This document shows positions 28,840 to 38,689 of a stretch of DNA of 64,000 bases, piece after piece (within the stretch, counting starts at the first letter, position 1; every line of letters begins with the position of its first letter). The notes beneath the pieces were generated by a model, which saw only the letters and a program-made list of their open reading frames with translations, had not been told where the DNA came from and ran no database searches. The position numbers and the translations under genes are program-made. Location of the stretch: contig NZ_CP113361.1 of NCBI RefSeq assembly GCF_026684035.1, positions 1,178,001-1,242,000 on the forward strand. Direction: 5' to 3'. This DNA comes from Methanogenium organophilum. Its GTDB lineage: Archaea > Halobacteriota > Methanomicrobia > Methanomicrobiales > Methanomicrobiaceae.

Positions 28840-29161
28840 TGAGGGAAGGCAAAGCGGGATGAAAGACGGGTGGCATGATCCTCCGGATGTGTGAGTCCCC
28901 AGCCTGATTATTTTTGATTCGTTTGCTAGCTGAGCTCGGGCTTTGTGTCTGTCCTAGGCGCTAACTGCGGTACGAAATGGCTTTGTTGCTGAACGAAGAT
29001 ACCAGAACCTTAATTGCACCGCCTTATGGTATACAAAACCTGTGTTGTATAGTGTGCTCGCAGCTAACAGGTTAAGATATACCATTCTCAGTGCATCCCA
29101 TAGGGCTGATCCAAAGATTTCTGGTTTCCGAATTCTTTGGGGGGGTGAAAGTGAGGGAAGT
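28840..29161. other. Intergenic region between convergent genes, with an inverted repeat
   Basis: 322 nt. The only structure seen is an interrupted inverted repeat at 29026-29085 (see separate entry). An 84-residue open frame on the minus strand crosses it but resembles no family I know. Confidence 0.5.
29026..29085. repeat. Interrupted inverted repeat (possible hairpin)
   Basis: Left arm ATGGTATA...AAACCTGT (29026-29043) pairs with right arm ACAGGTT...TATACCAT (29067-29085), loop about 23 nt. There is no T-run after it on either strand. Confidence 0.6.
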
Positions 29162-30247
29162 TCAATGTTTATGCCGGTGATGCAGGTCCGGCCGGTGGGG
29201 ATGTTCATGCTCCGTCGGTTTATGCCAGTGGGGATGTGAATGATACCCCTCTTTATTCACCGGCGGCGCCTCCGGGCCGTGGATGTGGTCGTCGTGGTGC
29301 AGGTCGTCATGGGTATGACGATGGGAATGGCGCAGTGCGTCATGGGTGTGGCGGTGCGAATGCTTCTCTGACACAAGAAGCCACGTGCCTGTTGCCATAA
29401 AGATGAATGCGATGATAAATCCCGCCTCGGGAAGTTCACGGAATATAAGGAGTGAGACAATGACACCGAATACCGGGTTTGTCGAGAAGATGGCACCGGC
29501 CCTTGCCGCCCCGAGCACACGGAGAGACCGGAGGAAACAGATCGTCATAATCCCGCCGAAACCAAGAATGCCCACGGCCATACCGGCGAAAATAAGGGGC
29601 AGGTCTGGATAGGGTTGTCCAAGAACGAGGGTGATTGCCGTAAGTGTGACACCACCGGAGAGTCCTTTAATTGCGACCAGCTGGATCGGGTCCTTTCCGG
29701 ATACATTGCGGGAGATATTGGTGTCAGTGCCCCAGAGAAAACAGGTGAGAATGACACCCAGGGCGCCAACGGAAAAGCCAAGCGGACTTGTCGGGTCCCA
29801 GGCAAGAATCAGACAGGAGGCGGTGATACAGGTGAGAGCCAGCCATACACGGCGACCTACGGGTTCATGGAAGACGAGAGCGGCCACCATCGTCGTTGCG
29901 ACCGCCTCAAATCCCAGGAGAACGGCTGCAGTCGCAGCAGAGGTGTACTGCAGGGAGACCATCAGCACCAATGTCGCAAGGACGGATCCGGAGAGGACAG
30001 ACCCGGCAATCCACGGCAGGTCCCGTCGTTCGACCGGGGCCTCGCGGGTATGGTTTTCCGTGAAGAATGTTTTGCGCACGAGCCAGAAAGCGGCAAAGAA
30101 TATCCCGCTTCCCATATAGAGCAAAGAGGCGAGCGTGACGGGTGCAATATTCATGAGGAGCAGCTTGGTGAGCGGTGCGGCAGACCCAAAAAAGAACGCT
30201 GCTGCAAGAATATAAAGCACACCGCGGGTGCCCTCACTGATTGTCAT
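29162..30247 (-). CDS. EamA/DMT-family transporter with histidine-rich C-terminal tail
   Basis: 361 residues. Ten membrane helices in two EamA repeats (first half FFFGSAAPLTKLLL, second half CFLWGTDTNISR). After the last helix (about residue 295) comes a cytoplasmic tail of about 65 residues with more than twenty His, in HSHRHTH, HDDHIHG and HHRHKH patterns. DMT proteins export or import small metabolites; a His-rich tail suggests binding of Ni, Co or Zn. The substrate is not known. The tail is not a frameshift product, since it continues the transporter frame to the stop. Confidence 0.85.
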   Translation of the reverse strand: MTISEGTRGVLYILAAAFFFGSAAPLTKLLLMNIAPVTLASLLYMGSGIFFAAFWLVRKTFFTENHTREAPVERRDLPWIAGSVLSGSVLATLVLMVSLQYTSAATAAVLLGFEAVATTMVAALVFHEPVGRRVWLALTCITASCLILAWDPTSPLGFSVGALGVILTCFLWGTDTNISRNVSGKDPIQLVAIKGLSGGVTLTAITLVLGQPYPDLPLIFAGMAVGILGFGGIMTICFLRSLRVLGAARAGAIFSTNPVFGVIVSLLIFRELPEAGFIIAFIFMATGTWLLVSEKHSHRHTHDALRHSHRHTHDDLHHDDHIHGPEAPPVNKEGYHSHPHWHKPTEHEHPHRPDLHHRHKH

Positions 30248-30493
30248 TACCGAATGATTGCACCTGCCGGACGAAAATACCGGTGCAACAGGATTAACAA
30301 GCAGGGACCTTGGTAACAGGATGAATTTATATCAGTGGTTCTCCTGTTCTATCCGCGCACAATTTAGATTGCATTACGCTTCGCCATTCTGAATGGTATT
30401 TATAATTAATTCATGGGTTCGAGCAATCATATATATGAATATCTGAATGCTAATGGATTAGTTTTAAGGTTTATATTGCAGACTTTCCACAAT

Positions 30494-33160
30494 ATGAAAT
30501 CCATGCAGGAAACAGATGGCCCTATCTTAGTTCTTTATGTGGACGATGAGCCTGCCCTGCTGGAGATCGGAAAAATATATTTGGAAAGGGCGGACGGTAT
30601 CCATGTAACGACGGTGGACAATCCAGAGGATGCTATTCGGTTGCTTGTGCGAGATAAGTTTGATGCTATCGTGTCTGACTATCAGATGCCGGGCATGGAT
30701 GGTATTGCATTTCTCAAGTACATCCGTAGAACATACGGTGACCTGCCCTTCCTGCTTTTTACCGGAAAAGGTCGTGAGGAGATCGTTATCGAGGCGCTCA
30801 ATAATGGTGCTGATTACTATGTGGAGAAGGCGGGATTGCCGGAGCCCCAGTTTGCCGATCTCGTGCATAAGATCCGCCGTGCCGTCTCGCGCTGTCGCAC
30901 AGATCAGATCCTTCGCAACACATATAACGAACTCCGTTGTTCCTCTGAACAGTTGGCGATCTATTCTGAGGAACTAAATATCCGTGAAGAGAAAATAGTC
31001 GAGATGGAGCAGGCCCTCCGGGAGTCTGAACAAATATATAAAGCAATTTTTGCTAATACAGGCTCTGCGACGGCAATACTCGAGGAGGATATGACCATAT
31101 CTCTTGTGAATGCTGCTTTTGCAAAGCTTGCAGGATTTTCCCGGGAGGAGATTGAGGGGTGTATCAAATGGTCGCGATTTGTGCATCCGGATGACCGTGC
31201 CCGCCTGGAGGAGTACCACCGCGCCCGGAGACGTGTGTCGGAGCATGTCCCGGAACATTATGAATTCCGGTTTTTGGACCGTTTTGGCAGTGAACGTTTG
31301 ATTTATATGACAATTGGTCTTATTCCGGGAACTCTTCGTTCAGTTGCCTCCCACACGGACATTACGGAGCTTAAGGAAATCCGTAGCCGCCTTTCGCTCT
31401 TTGGAAATATTCTGGATGATTCCCTCAACGAGATCTATATCTTTGACACCACTACCCTCCGGTTTGTACATGTGAACCGCGGCGGGCGGGAGAATCTGGG
31501 ATATTCGATGGATGAACTCAGATCTCTCACACCAGTTGACCTGAAACCGGAGTGTACGGACGTGTCCTTCCGGGAGCTTGTTGCTCCCCTGCTTTCCGGG
31601 GAAAAGGACATCGTCTGTTTCACTACGATGCACCGACGCAAGGACGGAACCGAGTATCCCATTGAAGCGCATGTACACCTCTCCCATGTTGTTTCGCCTC
31701 CGGTTTTTGTAGCCGTAATAATTGATATTACCAGTCGCCGGGAGGCAGAGGAGGAAAACCAAATTCTGCGGCGTATGGTGGATTCAGCTCCATCTGCAAT
31801 TACTGTCCACGACTATGAGGGGCGGTTTATCTATGTAAACGCACGCACGCTCGCGATGCATGGATACATGCGGGATGAGTTTATGGCGCTCACCCTGGAT
31901 GACCTTGATGTCCCGGCATCACGGGCGTGGATTGATACACATTTTCAGGAAGTGAGAACAGCAGGCGAAACAGTATTTGAGACAGAACACTACCGCAAGG
32001 ACGGGAGTATTCTGCCCCTTTTTGTGCACCTTTCCGTGACACAGTGGGGAGAACGGACTGTCCTTCTCAGCATCGCAGAAGACATAACGGAGTGGAGAGT
32101 CATTGAACATGCCCTTCGGGAGAGCAGAAAACAATTATCGTTAGCTCTTGATGCCGCAAATGACGGGCTGTGGGACTGGAATGTTTCTGATGGTACGGCC
32201 TATTTCAGCCCGCAGTATCTGCGGATGCTGGGCTATGAACCTGAGGAGTTTGCAACAACCTATGACGTTTGGTGGGAGTTTGTGCACCCGGATGACCGTG
32301 ATGGTGCCGAATCTGCCATTCGGGAAGCTCTTGCCACGCAGACAGATTATTATAAAGAATTCCGTATGCGCAAAAAGGATGGATCGTACCTCTGGATCCT
32401 CGCCCGCGGTAGGGTGATGGAGATGGATGATATGGGGCAGCCACTCCGAATGGTGGGCACACATGTGGATATCAGCGAACGAAAACAGGTCGAAGAAGCC
32501 CTGCGCCTCGCGAACCGGAAACTGCAGCTCCTCTCTGGGATCACCCGCCACGACATCCTCAACCAGGCAATGGCTCTTGACGGGTATCTTACCCTCGCAG
32601 AAGAGATGGACCCTGCACCACCACTTGGGGAGTGCCTGCAGAAGATGCACCGGGCAGCCCACTCTATTGAGCGGACAATCGCCTTTACCCGTGAGTATGA
32701 GCAGCTCGGACGAAATGAACCAAACTGGATCTCGCTCCGGGATGCTGCTGCTGATCTATTGAATTGCAGAGAATTATCTGTTTCATTCTCCTGTGACGGT
32801 GTTGCGGTCTTTGCAGATCCCCTGCTCAATAAAGTCTTTTTTAACCTGATGGACAATATCCTCCGTCATGGGAAACATGCTTCTGCAGTAACGGTAATCT
32901 GTTCTCTCACAGAAACAGGAGGGCTCGCGGTCATCTTGGAAGACAACGGTGCAGGTGTGCCGGCTGATCTGAAAGAGAAAATATTTGAACATAAATTTGG
33001 AAGCAATACCGGGATGGGCCTCTTTTTGGTAAGGGAGATTCTTGCAATAACCGGTATCACGATATATGAGTGCGGAACCGAAGGAGAGGGGGCCCGTTTT
33101 GAGTTGGTGGTGCCTCCCAGTGGGTGGCGGGTGGTGAAGAATGCCGCACATCCACGGTAA
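30494..33160 (+). CDS. Response regulator-PAS-histidine kinase hybrid
   Basis: 888 residues from the ATG at 30494; the frame is open back to an ATG at 30413, but a TATA-like TTTATAAT just before 30413 would place the transcript start inside that extension. A receiver domain (YVDDEP, Asp in VSDYQMPG) comes first, then a coiled coil, four PAS domains over about residues 195-685, and a kinase core with the methanogen-type H-box TRHDILNQ and an ATPase domain (NLMDNILRHG, DNGAGVP, GMGLFLVREIL). The soluble N-terminal receiver implies it accepts phosphate from another kinase and then signals on, a relay layout common in Methanomicrobiales. Confidence 0.88.
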   Translation: MKSMQETDGPILVLYVDDEPALLEIGKIYLERADGIHVTTVDNPEDAIRLLVRDKFDAIVSDYQMPGMDGIAFLKYIRRTYGDLPFLLFTGKGREEIVIEALNNGADYYVEKAGLPEPQFADLVHKIRRAVSRCRTDQILRNTYNELRCSSEQLAIYSEELNIREEKIVEMEQALRESEQIYKAIFANTGSATAILEEDMTISLVNAAFAKLAGFSREEIEGCIKWSRFVHPDDRARLEEYHRARRRVSEHVPEHYEFRFLDRFGSERLIYMTIGLIPGTLRSVASHTDITELKEIRSRLSLFGNILDDSLNEIYIFDTTTLRFVHVNRGGRENLGYSMDELRSLTPVDLKPECTDVSFRELVAPLLSGEKDIVCFTTMHRRKDGTEYPIEAHVHLSHVVSPPVFVAVIIDITSRREAEEENQILRRMVDSAPSAITVHDYEGRFIYVNARTLAMHGYMRDEFMALTLDDLDVPASRAWIDTHFQEVRTAGETVFETEHYRKDGSILPLFVHLSVTQWGERTVLLSIAEDITEWRVIEHALRESRKQLSLALDAANDGLWDWNVSDGTAYFSPQYLRMLGYEPEEFATTYDVWWEFVHPDDRDGAESAIREALATQTDYYKEFRMRKKDGSYLWILARGRVMEMDDMGQPLRMVGTHVDISERKQVEEALRLANRKLQLLSGITRHDILNQAMALDGYLTLAEEMDPAPPLGECLQKMHRAAHSIERTIAFTREYEQLGRNEPNWISLRDAAADLLNCRELSVSFSCDGVAVFADPLLNKVFFNLMDNILRHGKHASAVTVICSLTETGGLAVILEDNGAGVPADLKEKIFEHKFGSNTGMGLFLVREILAITGITIYECGTEGEGARFELVVPPSGWRVVKNAAHPR

Positions 33161-33339
33161 CAATAGATCACTTTTGAATACCTCTCCCTCTATTCTGGTT
33201 CTGTGCGAAGCGGAACGGGGCACGGATCGATGTGACCCATTCCAAAGCCACGTAATTAAAACCACTACCGGTCAGTCCCGTTTCTGCTGGTCCCTTCACT
33301 ATGTCTCAGAGGCTAAACTGCCCCCTTCTCTATCTACCG

Positions 33340-33981
33340 TCAACCGGTAACCGGAAACCGTACCGTCCATGTGACTCCCTCATCCTCCCGCCGCGTAACC
33401 GTCCCCTTGAGCCGATACCGTACGATATGTTCAGCAACCGGCATACTGATGGCCTCCTCTTCCGCGTTTTCACGGGAAAGGGCATACTCAGGAAACCCAT
33501 CATCTGCAACGATAAGGGTATACCATCTGTCTTTGTCAGGTCCGTCAAGGGATATGTCAATTCTTCCCTCAGCAACACCATCAAATGAGCAGAGGACACA
33601 ATTCCGTATGATTTCAGCCAGAACGAATCCACAGGGGACGGCACAGGCTGCAGGAAGCACCGTATTTTTGCAGTCCACAGTGCACTCAATCCATGTTCCG
33701 GTACAGTATGTGAGGCGGACAGATTTCACAATTTTCTCAAAAAGTAGCTGGGCGCCCACACCTTCAGAAGTGCCTGTCATATACATCGTGCCGTGGACGA
33801 TGGCCATAACTTTGGTGAGTGTCTGCAGTTCACGAAGAATGCACAGTGCCTCTTCATCTTTCACCTGCGCCATGCGGATTTCAAAGAGACTACTGATGAT
33901 TCGAAGATCATCTGCCACCCCGCGGTGCACCCCTGCCCTATCGGGATGGAGGTCTTCTTCTCTTCCCGCCTGCCTGTCCAT
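33340..33981 (-). CDS. Small HisKA_2-like protein with degenerate kinase motifs
   Basis: 213 residues, no sensor domain. The pattern VHRGVADDLRIISSL near residue 18 aligns with the HisKA_2 H-box HHRVKNNLQVISSL, but the His before Arg and both Asn are changed. The ATPase part keeps an N-box (LAEIIRNCVLCSF) but the G1 region is DDGFP rather than DxGxG. It is likely a weak or inactive kinase, or a docking partner. It starts 44 nt after the stop of the upstream kinase gene (34026-35960), so they probably share a transcript. Confidence 0.75.
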   Translation of the reverse strand: MDRQAGREEDLHPDRAGVHRGVADDLRIISSLFEIRMAQVKDEEALCILRELQTLTKVMAIVHGTMYMTGTSEGVGAQLLFEKIVKSVRLTYCTGTWIECTVDCKNTVLPAACAVPCGFVLAEIIRNCVLCSFDGVAEGRIDISLDGPDKDRWYTLIVADDGFPEYALSRENAEEEAISMPVAEHIVRYRLKGTVTRREDEGVTWTVRFPVTG

Positions 33982-34025
33982 GTGAGTAGATCTTCATTGA
34001 CAGGGGAAAAATATGTGGATGTTTT

Positions 34026-35960
34026 TCATTCGGTGCCGCTGCTTAGGCGCCATGAAGCCGGTGGAACGTCCAGCTCAAAACGGGCCCCCTTGCCTTCTGT
34101 TCCACATTCGCGGATGCTGATGTTGGTTATCGCGAGGATCTCCCGCACCAGAAATAGTCCGTATCCGGTATTTGATCCGTATCCCTGCTGGAATATCCTC
34201 TCCTTCTTTGGCGTGGCAATTCCATTTCCATTGTCTGTCACCGTGATATGTCCGGTTTCCCCCGGTATGCCGGTAAATGTCACAACAATATCCGAGAGTT
34301 CCTCTCCCCCGTGTCTGATGGCGTTCTCGAAGAGATTGTAAAATACCTTCTCAAGCATTTTGTCGGCACAGATCTCTACTCCGTCCGTTTCCACCGAAAA
34401 CCGTAGATAAGGAGCGCGGAGGGATGCAATGGCATCTTCAACCACATCAGAAAGGAACTGGAACTTTGGATCTTCGAGACCCATCGATTCATAATCGCGG
34501 GCAAAGGTGAGCTGACGTTCAATTTTTTTCAGGGAATGCTCCATCCGTGAAATGTAGTCAGAGAGGCCGGGGCAGCGATCAGTGATGTCTCCCATGAGGT
34601 CACAGTACATCCCGAGAACACCAAGCTGGTTGAGGACGTCATGGCGTGTGACGGTGGAGAGGAGGGAGAGTTTCCGGTTGGCATCCCTGAGGCGTCTCTC
34701 CACCTCTTTCTTCTCTATGAGTTCTGTGTCAAGGTCCTGTTTCTGTCTATGTATCTCGGTCAGATCATCTCCCAGTCGTATGACAAGAATCCGAATCGAG
34801 TCTTCCAGCTGTCTGAGTTCAAATCCGTTTGTACGTCTGATTTCATGAGCAAGGTTCCCTTTGGCAATCTCATCGACATCCTCTGCGATCATTCTTACCG
34901 GTCGACCGAGTGTGTAGGCAACGATATAGGCCATCCCTGCAGCAAAAATAAGGCCTACCACGAGAATGAGCAAATATCGTATAAGCGTCTCTGAGAGTGA
35001 GTTACTGAGTTCTTCGGTAGAGTAGACCACCAGTGCGGAATAGGGCTTGTCTGACGGCATGTGCGTGCCATGTCCCGGATCGATGTAGAAGATGTGTACC
35101 AGTCGTTTTTGGTCGGGAAAGGTCTTTTCGATCCCTTCTCCGGTCCGGAGTACCTGTGCGGTAGCAGTGGAGATCTCTTCCTGATTGATATACGGGTGGC
35201 TTGCATACCATTTTTCCATTTCTTCCGGGCTCTTTTCTACAAAGACACCGTTGGTGCCGACAATCAGGACGGATTCAATGCTATTATCAGCCGTCTCAAG
35301 ACTGTCTGTGACATCACCAAACGAGAAGTATAGTGTATCCGGATCAGCCAGTTGTTCATTATAGAGGCCGATCTCAAGAATATATTGGTGATCGGGTGTG
35401 GGGAGATATGCATACTTTCGAATGGTTTCAGGGTCAAGGACACTCCGCTCCCATGGGTCACCAACATACGTTGTCCCTTTCCGAATGGCAGTAAGGCGTT
35501 CGGCGATGGTGGGATACTCAGAGAAATCTCTGCCCAGATGTACGATATCGGTTGTATCGATGATCGCATTCTCTTTATCAATGATATAGAGATGCACCTC
35601 ATCGGTGAAATTCTCCTGAATCTGGTCTCGTAGGATCCAGAGGTCCATCCCTGCCGGATCATTGCCTGCCGCCGCATAAGCTGCCTTCATGTGGTTTAGC
35701 CCGTCAGCCATTGGTGTGTCATATATGGAACTGAGCACCATCGTCCCACGGGATACCAGTGTAACGGCTGTTGTAATGGCGATCTCGCTCTGTTCAATAT
35801 GCTCTGAGTATGAGTCGAGGATACGTTCTTTTTCGGTAGCAAGCCCTTGGTAGGAACAAGTGCAGATGAGGATGGTGAATATAAAAAAAACGACGATCAT
35901 GATCTTTGTCCCGATGGAGAGGTTAAGATCAAATCGTGCTGTTTTTTTGGTCATCCGCAT
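34026..35960 (-). CDS. Cache-HAMP sensor histidine kinase
   Basis: 644 residues. Membrane helix about 18-36, extracytoplasmic Cache-like sensor domain about 45-320 containing YAYLPTPDHQY near 183-193, second helix about 330-352, HAMP (353-405), H-box TRHDVLNQLG near 437, ATPase domain with NLFENAIRHGG, DNGNGIA and GYGLFLVREIL. It should sense an external small molecule. The sensor domain is clearly similar to that of the protein at 38690-40828. It heads a likely two-gene unit with the degenerate kinase at 33340. Confidence 0.92.
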   Translation of the reverse strand: MRMTKKTARFDLNLSIGTKIMIVVFFIFTILICTCSYQGLATEKERILDSYSEHIEQSEIAITTAVTLVSRGTMVLSSIYDTPMADGLNHMKAAYAAAGNDPAGMDLWILRDQIQENFTDEVHLYIIDKENAIIDTTDIVHLGRDFSEYPTIAERLTAIRKGTTYVGDPWERSVLDPETIRKYAYLPTPDHQYILEIGLYNEQLADPDTLYFSFGDVTDSLETADNSIESVLIVGTNGVFVEKSPEEMEKWYASHPYINQEEISTATAQVLRTGEGIEKTFPDQKRLVHIFYIDPGHGTHMPSDKPYSALVVYSTEELSNSLSETLIRYLLILVVGLIFAAGMAYIVAYTLGRPVRMIAEDVDEIAKGNLAHEIRRTNGFELRQLEDSIRILVIRLGDDLTEIHRQKQDLDTELIEKKEVERRLRDANRKLSLLSTVTRHDVLNQLGVLGMYCDLMGDITDRCPGLSDYISRMEHSLKKIERQLTFARDYESMGLEDPKFQFLSDVVEDAIASLRAPYLRFSVETDGVEICADKMLEKVFYNLFENAIRHGGEELSDIVVTFTGIPGETGHITVTDNGNGIATPKKERIFQQGYGSNTGYGLFLVREILAITNISIRECGTEGKGARFELDVPPASWRLSSGTE

Positions 35961-36078
35961 TCCTGCCTGAACTATTAAAATGTTTATCTTTTTACCAAAA
36001 GATTAATCTGCTGAAATGTTTCGTTTTGTTATGGCTATAAATATCTATATTTTTTGTATTTGTGATATCTGAAGGCAC

Positions 36079-36756
36079 TTATGGGTAATATCCGCGCTGA
36101 ACGGCATCTAATGGGATGGCATGCCGGTGAACAGCCGTTGCGACCAGTGCCCCATTATACCCGGCTTCAGCCACTCGTCCAAGATCTTCCTCAGAGGCCA
36201 GACCTCCGCCATAAAAGAGGGTGCCTTCATAGGCGGAACGCATCTCAGAAAGATAGGTGGGCAGTCCGCTTTCTGTTCCCACAGAGCCGAGGTTGATTAC
36301 GATGCAGACATCATAATCCCAGTCACTGGCGGTCTTCAGGAATGCTGCCGGTAATTCCCCTGTTGGATAGACACGGTCACACTTTAGGTCAACGGTGAGT
36401 GCCCCCCCATGATATTTGGGGAGGTTCTTTCCGCCTGTTTCAGTGGAGATTACCGGAAAAATACCTGCATTGCGGTCTTCTTCACTTACAGTGTATGCAC
36501 GGCGGCCACGGTTGACATAACTCTTTTTGAGAAGGTGACAGCAGGCCCGGACAGACGCTTCATTGTCCGTCCCTGTACCCTCCACGCCATCGAGGTCAGC
36601 CACATACCCATAGACCGGTTTCATCGCCGCAGTATATGCGGCAGGTTCTGCATCCGGCACGAGTCCCCAGTCAAGGGGGCGGTAGCCTGAGCGGTTACCG
36701 GACTGTCCCTGGACTACAAAGCCGTCCATAATGTCGATTGCAAGCAGAATATCCAT
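36079..36756 (-). CDS. HisA-related TIM-barrel protein (COG1411 type)
   Basis: 225 residues. LLAIDIMDGFVVQG at the N-terminus places Asp8 where HisA has its catalytic Asp; ADLDGVEGTG and the phosphate-binding YGGGLASEEDL follow. It is shorter and more divergent than true HisA, and no other his gene is near. Such HisA-like proteins are known in methanogens without an assigned reaction, to my knowledge. A role in a sugar-phosphate or cofactor pathway is possible. Confidence 0.78.
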   Translation of the reverse strand: MDILLAIDIMDGFVVQGQSGNRSGYRPLDWGLVPDAEPAAYTAAMKPVYGYVADLDGVEGTGTDNEASVRACCHLLKKSYVNRGRRAYTVSEEDRNAGIFPVISTETGGKNLPKYHGGALTVDLKCDRVYPTGELPAAFLKTASDWDYDVCIVINLGSVGTESGLPTYLSEMRSAYEGTLFYGGGLASEEDLGRVAEAGYNGALVATAVHRHAIPLDAVQRGYYP

Positions 36757-36768
36757 ACAAATTCTGAT

Positions 36769-36775
36769 AAAAAAA
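36769..36775 (-). terminator. Oligo-T terminator after the NSS transporter
   Basis: Seven A on the plus strand give a T7 run on the minus strand, about 40 nt past the stop of 36816-38312. Confidence 0.4.
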
Positions 36776-36815
36776 GGATGCCCGTGGGCAAAAACATGTG
36801 CCTGATCCCAAGGGA

Positions 36816-38312
36816 TCAGTCTGGTTGAGCCTCGCCGCGCCTCAACTGGATCACCCAGGCGATGACGTAGGATGCGAGTGTGCCCATTACCACAACAAGG
36901 GTGAATCCCATGGCGAGTGCCAGGGGATCGTATCCGCCGTAGGGCTCGGTGATCTCGGAAATTACGTTGAGCCCGAGGAGCACGATAAGAATCACGGGCA
37001 CGATTACCTTCAGACAGATATCATACCAGGAACCCATATTCCATGTCGAGAGGCCGTTCAGGTATTCCCTCAGGCGTTCGGCACCGAATATCCAGCCGAT
37101 GACCACGGCCTCCAAGATGCCAATGATCAGCAGCATGAAGGTGTTGATGTAGTGATCGATGATATCGAGCCAGTAGAGCCCGCTTCCGGTAGTGAAGAAG
37201 AGGCCGATGATAAAGAGGATTACACAGAGTGCCCCAATGACCAGGGACCTGTTCAGGTGTGGCTTCTCATCGAAGATCGGCGTGGAGACCGCTTCTGTAA
37301 GGGAGAATGCCGAGTCGACACCGAGGGTGACAAGCATCACGAAGAAGAGAATGCCAAGCACCTGCGGGAAGACCGGGAACTGAGCGATGGCCGCCGGATA
37401 GACGACGAAGGCAAGCCCAATACCGCTTGTGACCACTTCAGAGACCGCCACACCGGACTGGTGTGCGAGGAACCCGAGGGTGGTGAAGACCGCAAGACCT
37501 GCAAAGATGGAGGTGAAACAGTTCGCAAGCGAGATTGTGATGGCCGATTTGGTGATGTCCACTTTCTCCGGGAGATAGGAGGCATAGGCGATCATAATAG
37601 CCATCGCCAGTGAGAGTGTATAGAATATCTGGCCGAATGCCGCAATCCAGACATTGGGGTCAAGCAGTTTCCCGAAGTCGGGCATGAGATAGTAGACGAG
37701 CCCGTCCATCGCACCGGGGAGGGTAAACCCGTTCAGGACGAAAAGGATGATGAGGAACCACGGGACGGTGACCGTCACGAGTACCATCTTTTCGACGGAA
37801 TGCACGCCCTTGAAGATGGAGAAATAAATCCAGAGCCAGACGATCGCGAGTCCTCCCACGATGATCATGTTGATGGCCCCCAGTTCGAAGGGTCCGCTCG
37901 TAATCGCAAGGAAGTCATTGAAGAAGAATGATTCCGGGCCCGCGCCGTAGGCGAGGTCGAGGGAGAAAAAGGCATAATCAACCGCCCAGCCGATGATGAC
38001 CGCATAATACGCGACGATCATGAAGGCGACGATGACGGCCAGCCAGCCGATCCATTCTTTCTTTCTGCCGACGAGGTCGTGGAATGCCTGTGCGGCACCC
38101 GCCTTTGTTTTATTACCGATACCCAGTTCGAGGAGCATCAGGGGGATGCCTGCCACGAAGAGTGCGATGAAGTAGGGAATTAGAAATGCCCCACCACCGT
38201 TATCATACGCGACGTACGGGAAACGCCAGATATTGCCGAACCCGATTGCTGACCCGATGGCTGCAAGAATAAAGAGCCTTTGTGAGCTCCAATGCATTGT
38301 TCGTTCTGCCAT
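36816..38312 (-). CDS. Sodium:neurotransmitter symporter family transporter
   Basis: 498 residues, 11-12 membrane helices. The NSS signature GSAIGFGNIWRFPYVAYDNGG at 17-37 (helix 1, sodium and substrate site) and helix 3 VAYYAVIIGWAVDYAFF are present. Archaeal and bacterial relatives (LeuT, TnaT, MhsT) import amino acids with sodium. The substrate here is probably an amino acid but is not identified. The upstream region is shared with a divergent sensor gene. Confidence 0.9.
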   Translation of the reverse strand: MAERTMHWSSQRLFILAAIGSAIGFGNIWRFPYVAYDNGGGAFLIPYFIALFVAGIPLMLLELGIGNKTKAGAAQAFHDLVGRKKEWIGWLAVIVAFMIVAYYAVIIGWAVDYAFFSLDLAYGAGPESFFFNDFLAITSGPFELGAINMIIVGGLAIVWLWIYFSIFKGVHSVEKMVLVTVTVPWFLIILFVLNGFTLPGAMDGLVYYLMPDFGKLLDPNVWIAAFGQIFYTLSLAMAIMIAYASYLPEKVDITKSAITISLANCFTSIFAGLAVFTTLGFLAHQSGVAVSEVVTSGIGLAFVVYPAAIAQFPVFPQVLGILFFVMLVTLGVDSAFSLTEAVSTPIFDEKPHLNRSLVIGALCVILFIIGLFFTTGSGLYWLDIIDHYINTFMLLIIGILEAVVIGWIFGAERLREYLNGLSTWNMGSWYDICLKVIVPVILIVLLGLNVISEITEPYGGYDPLALAMGFTLVVVMGTLASYVIAWVIQLRRGEAQPD

Positions 38313-38689
38313 AGTACACCAATCCTTTTGTAAATTCGCAAATGGATATAAAATTGTAGATGTTTCGAAATTTAAATATTATCAAACGTATGCATGTGGT
38401 TCATTTGGAATGAACGCTTGGATACCTGCATGAATGGCCTCCTGTCGTGATGCGGCACTTGCCTGGTATTCTGCCTGATGATCAGCGTATAGGGGAGATA
38501 ATTCGTATTTTGATTCTCATATTAAATTAATCTGATTTGTCCGATATGAGCGAATATTCACCATTTAACTCTCAAATACTGCTGAAATGGATATTAATAA
38601 AACAAAAGAGTTATCTATCATCTCTTAACATTTGTTCATAGGATGGGAATATTCTGAAGGGCCCCTATTCATTCTCCAGGATCCTCTCT
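38313..38689. promoter_or_regulatory. Divergent promoter region
   Basis: 377 nt of AT-rich sequence. On the minus strand ATTTTATAT (38346-38354) lies 34 nt before the NSS start, with AGGATTGGTG as ribosome site in the short leader. On the plus side ATATTAATAAAAC near 38591 may serve the sensor gene at 38690. No gene is seen. Confidence 0.5.

Noticed and set aside
36798-37613. Acidic, His-rich plus-strand open frame (271 aa) opposite the NSS transporter
   Set aside because: The odd composition follows from being antisense to membrane helices. The minus-strand gene is unmistakable.
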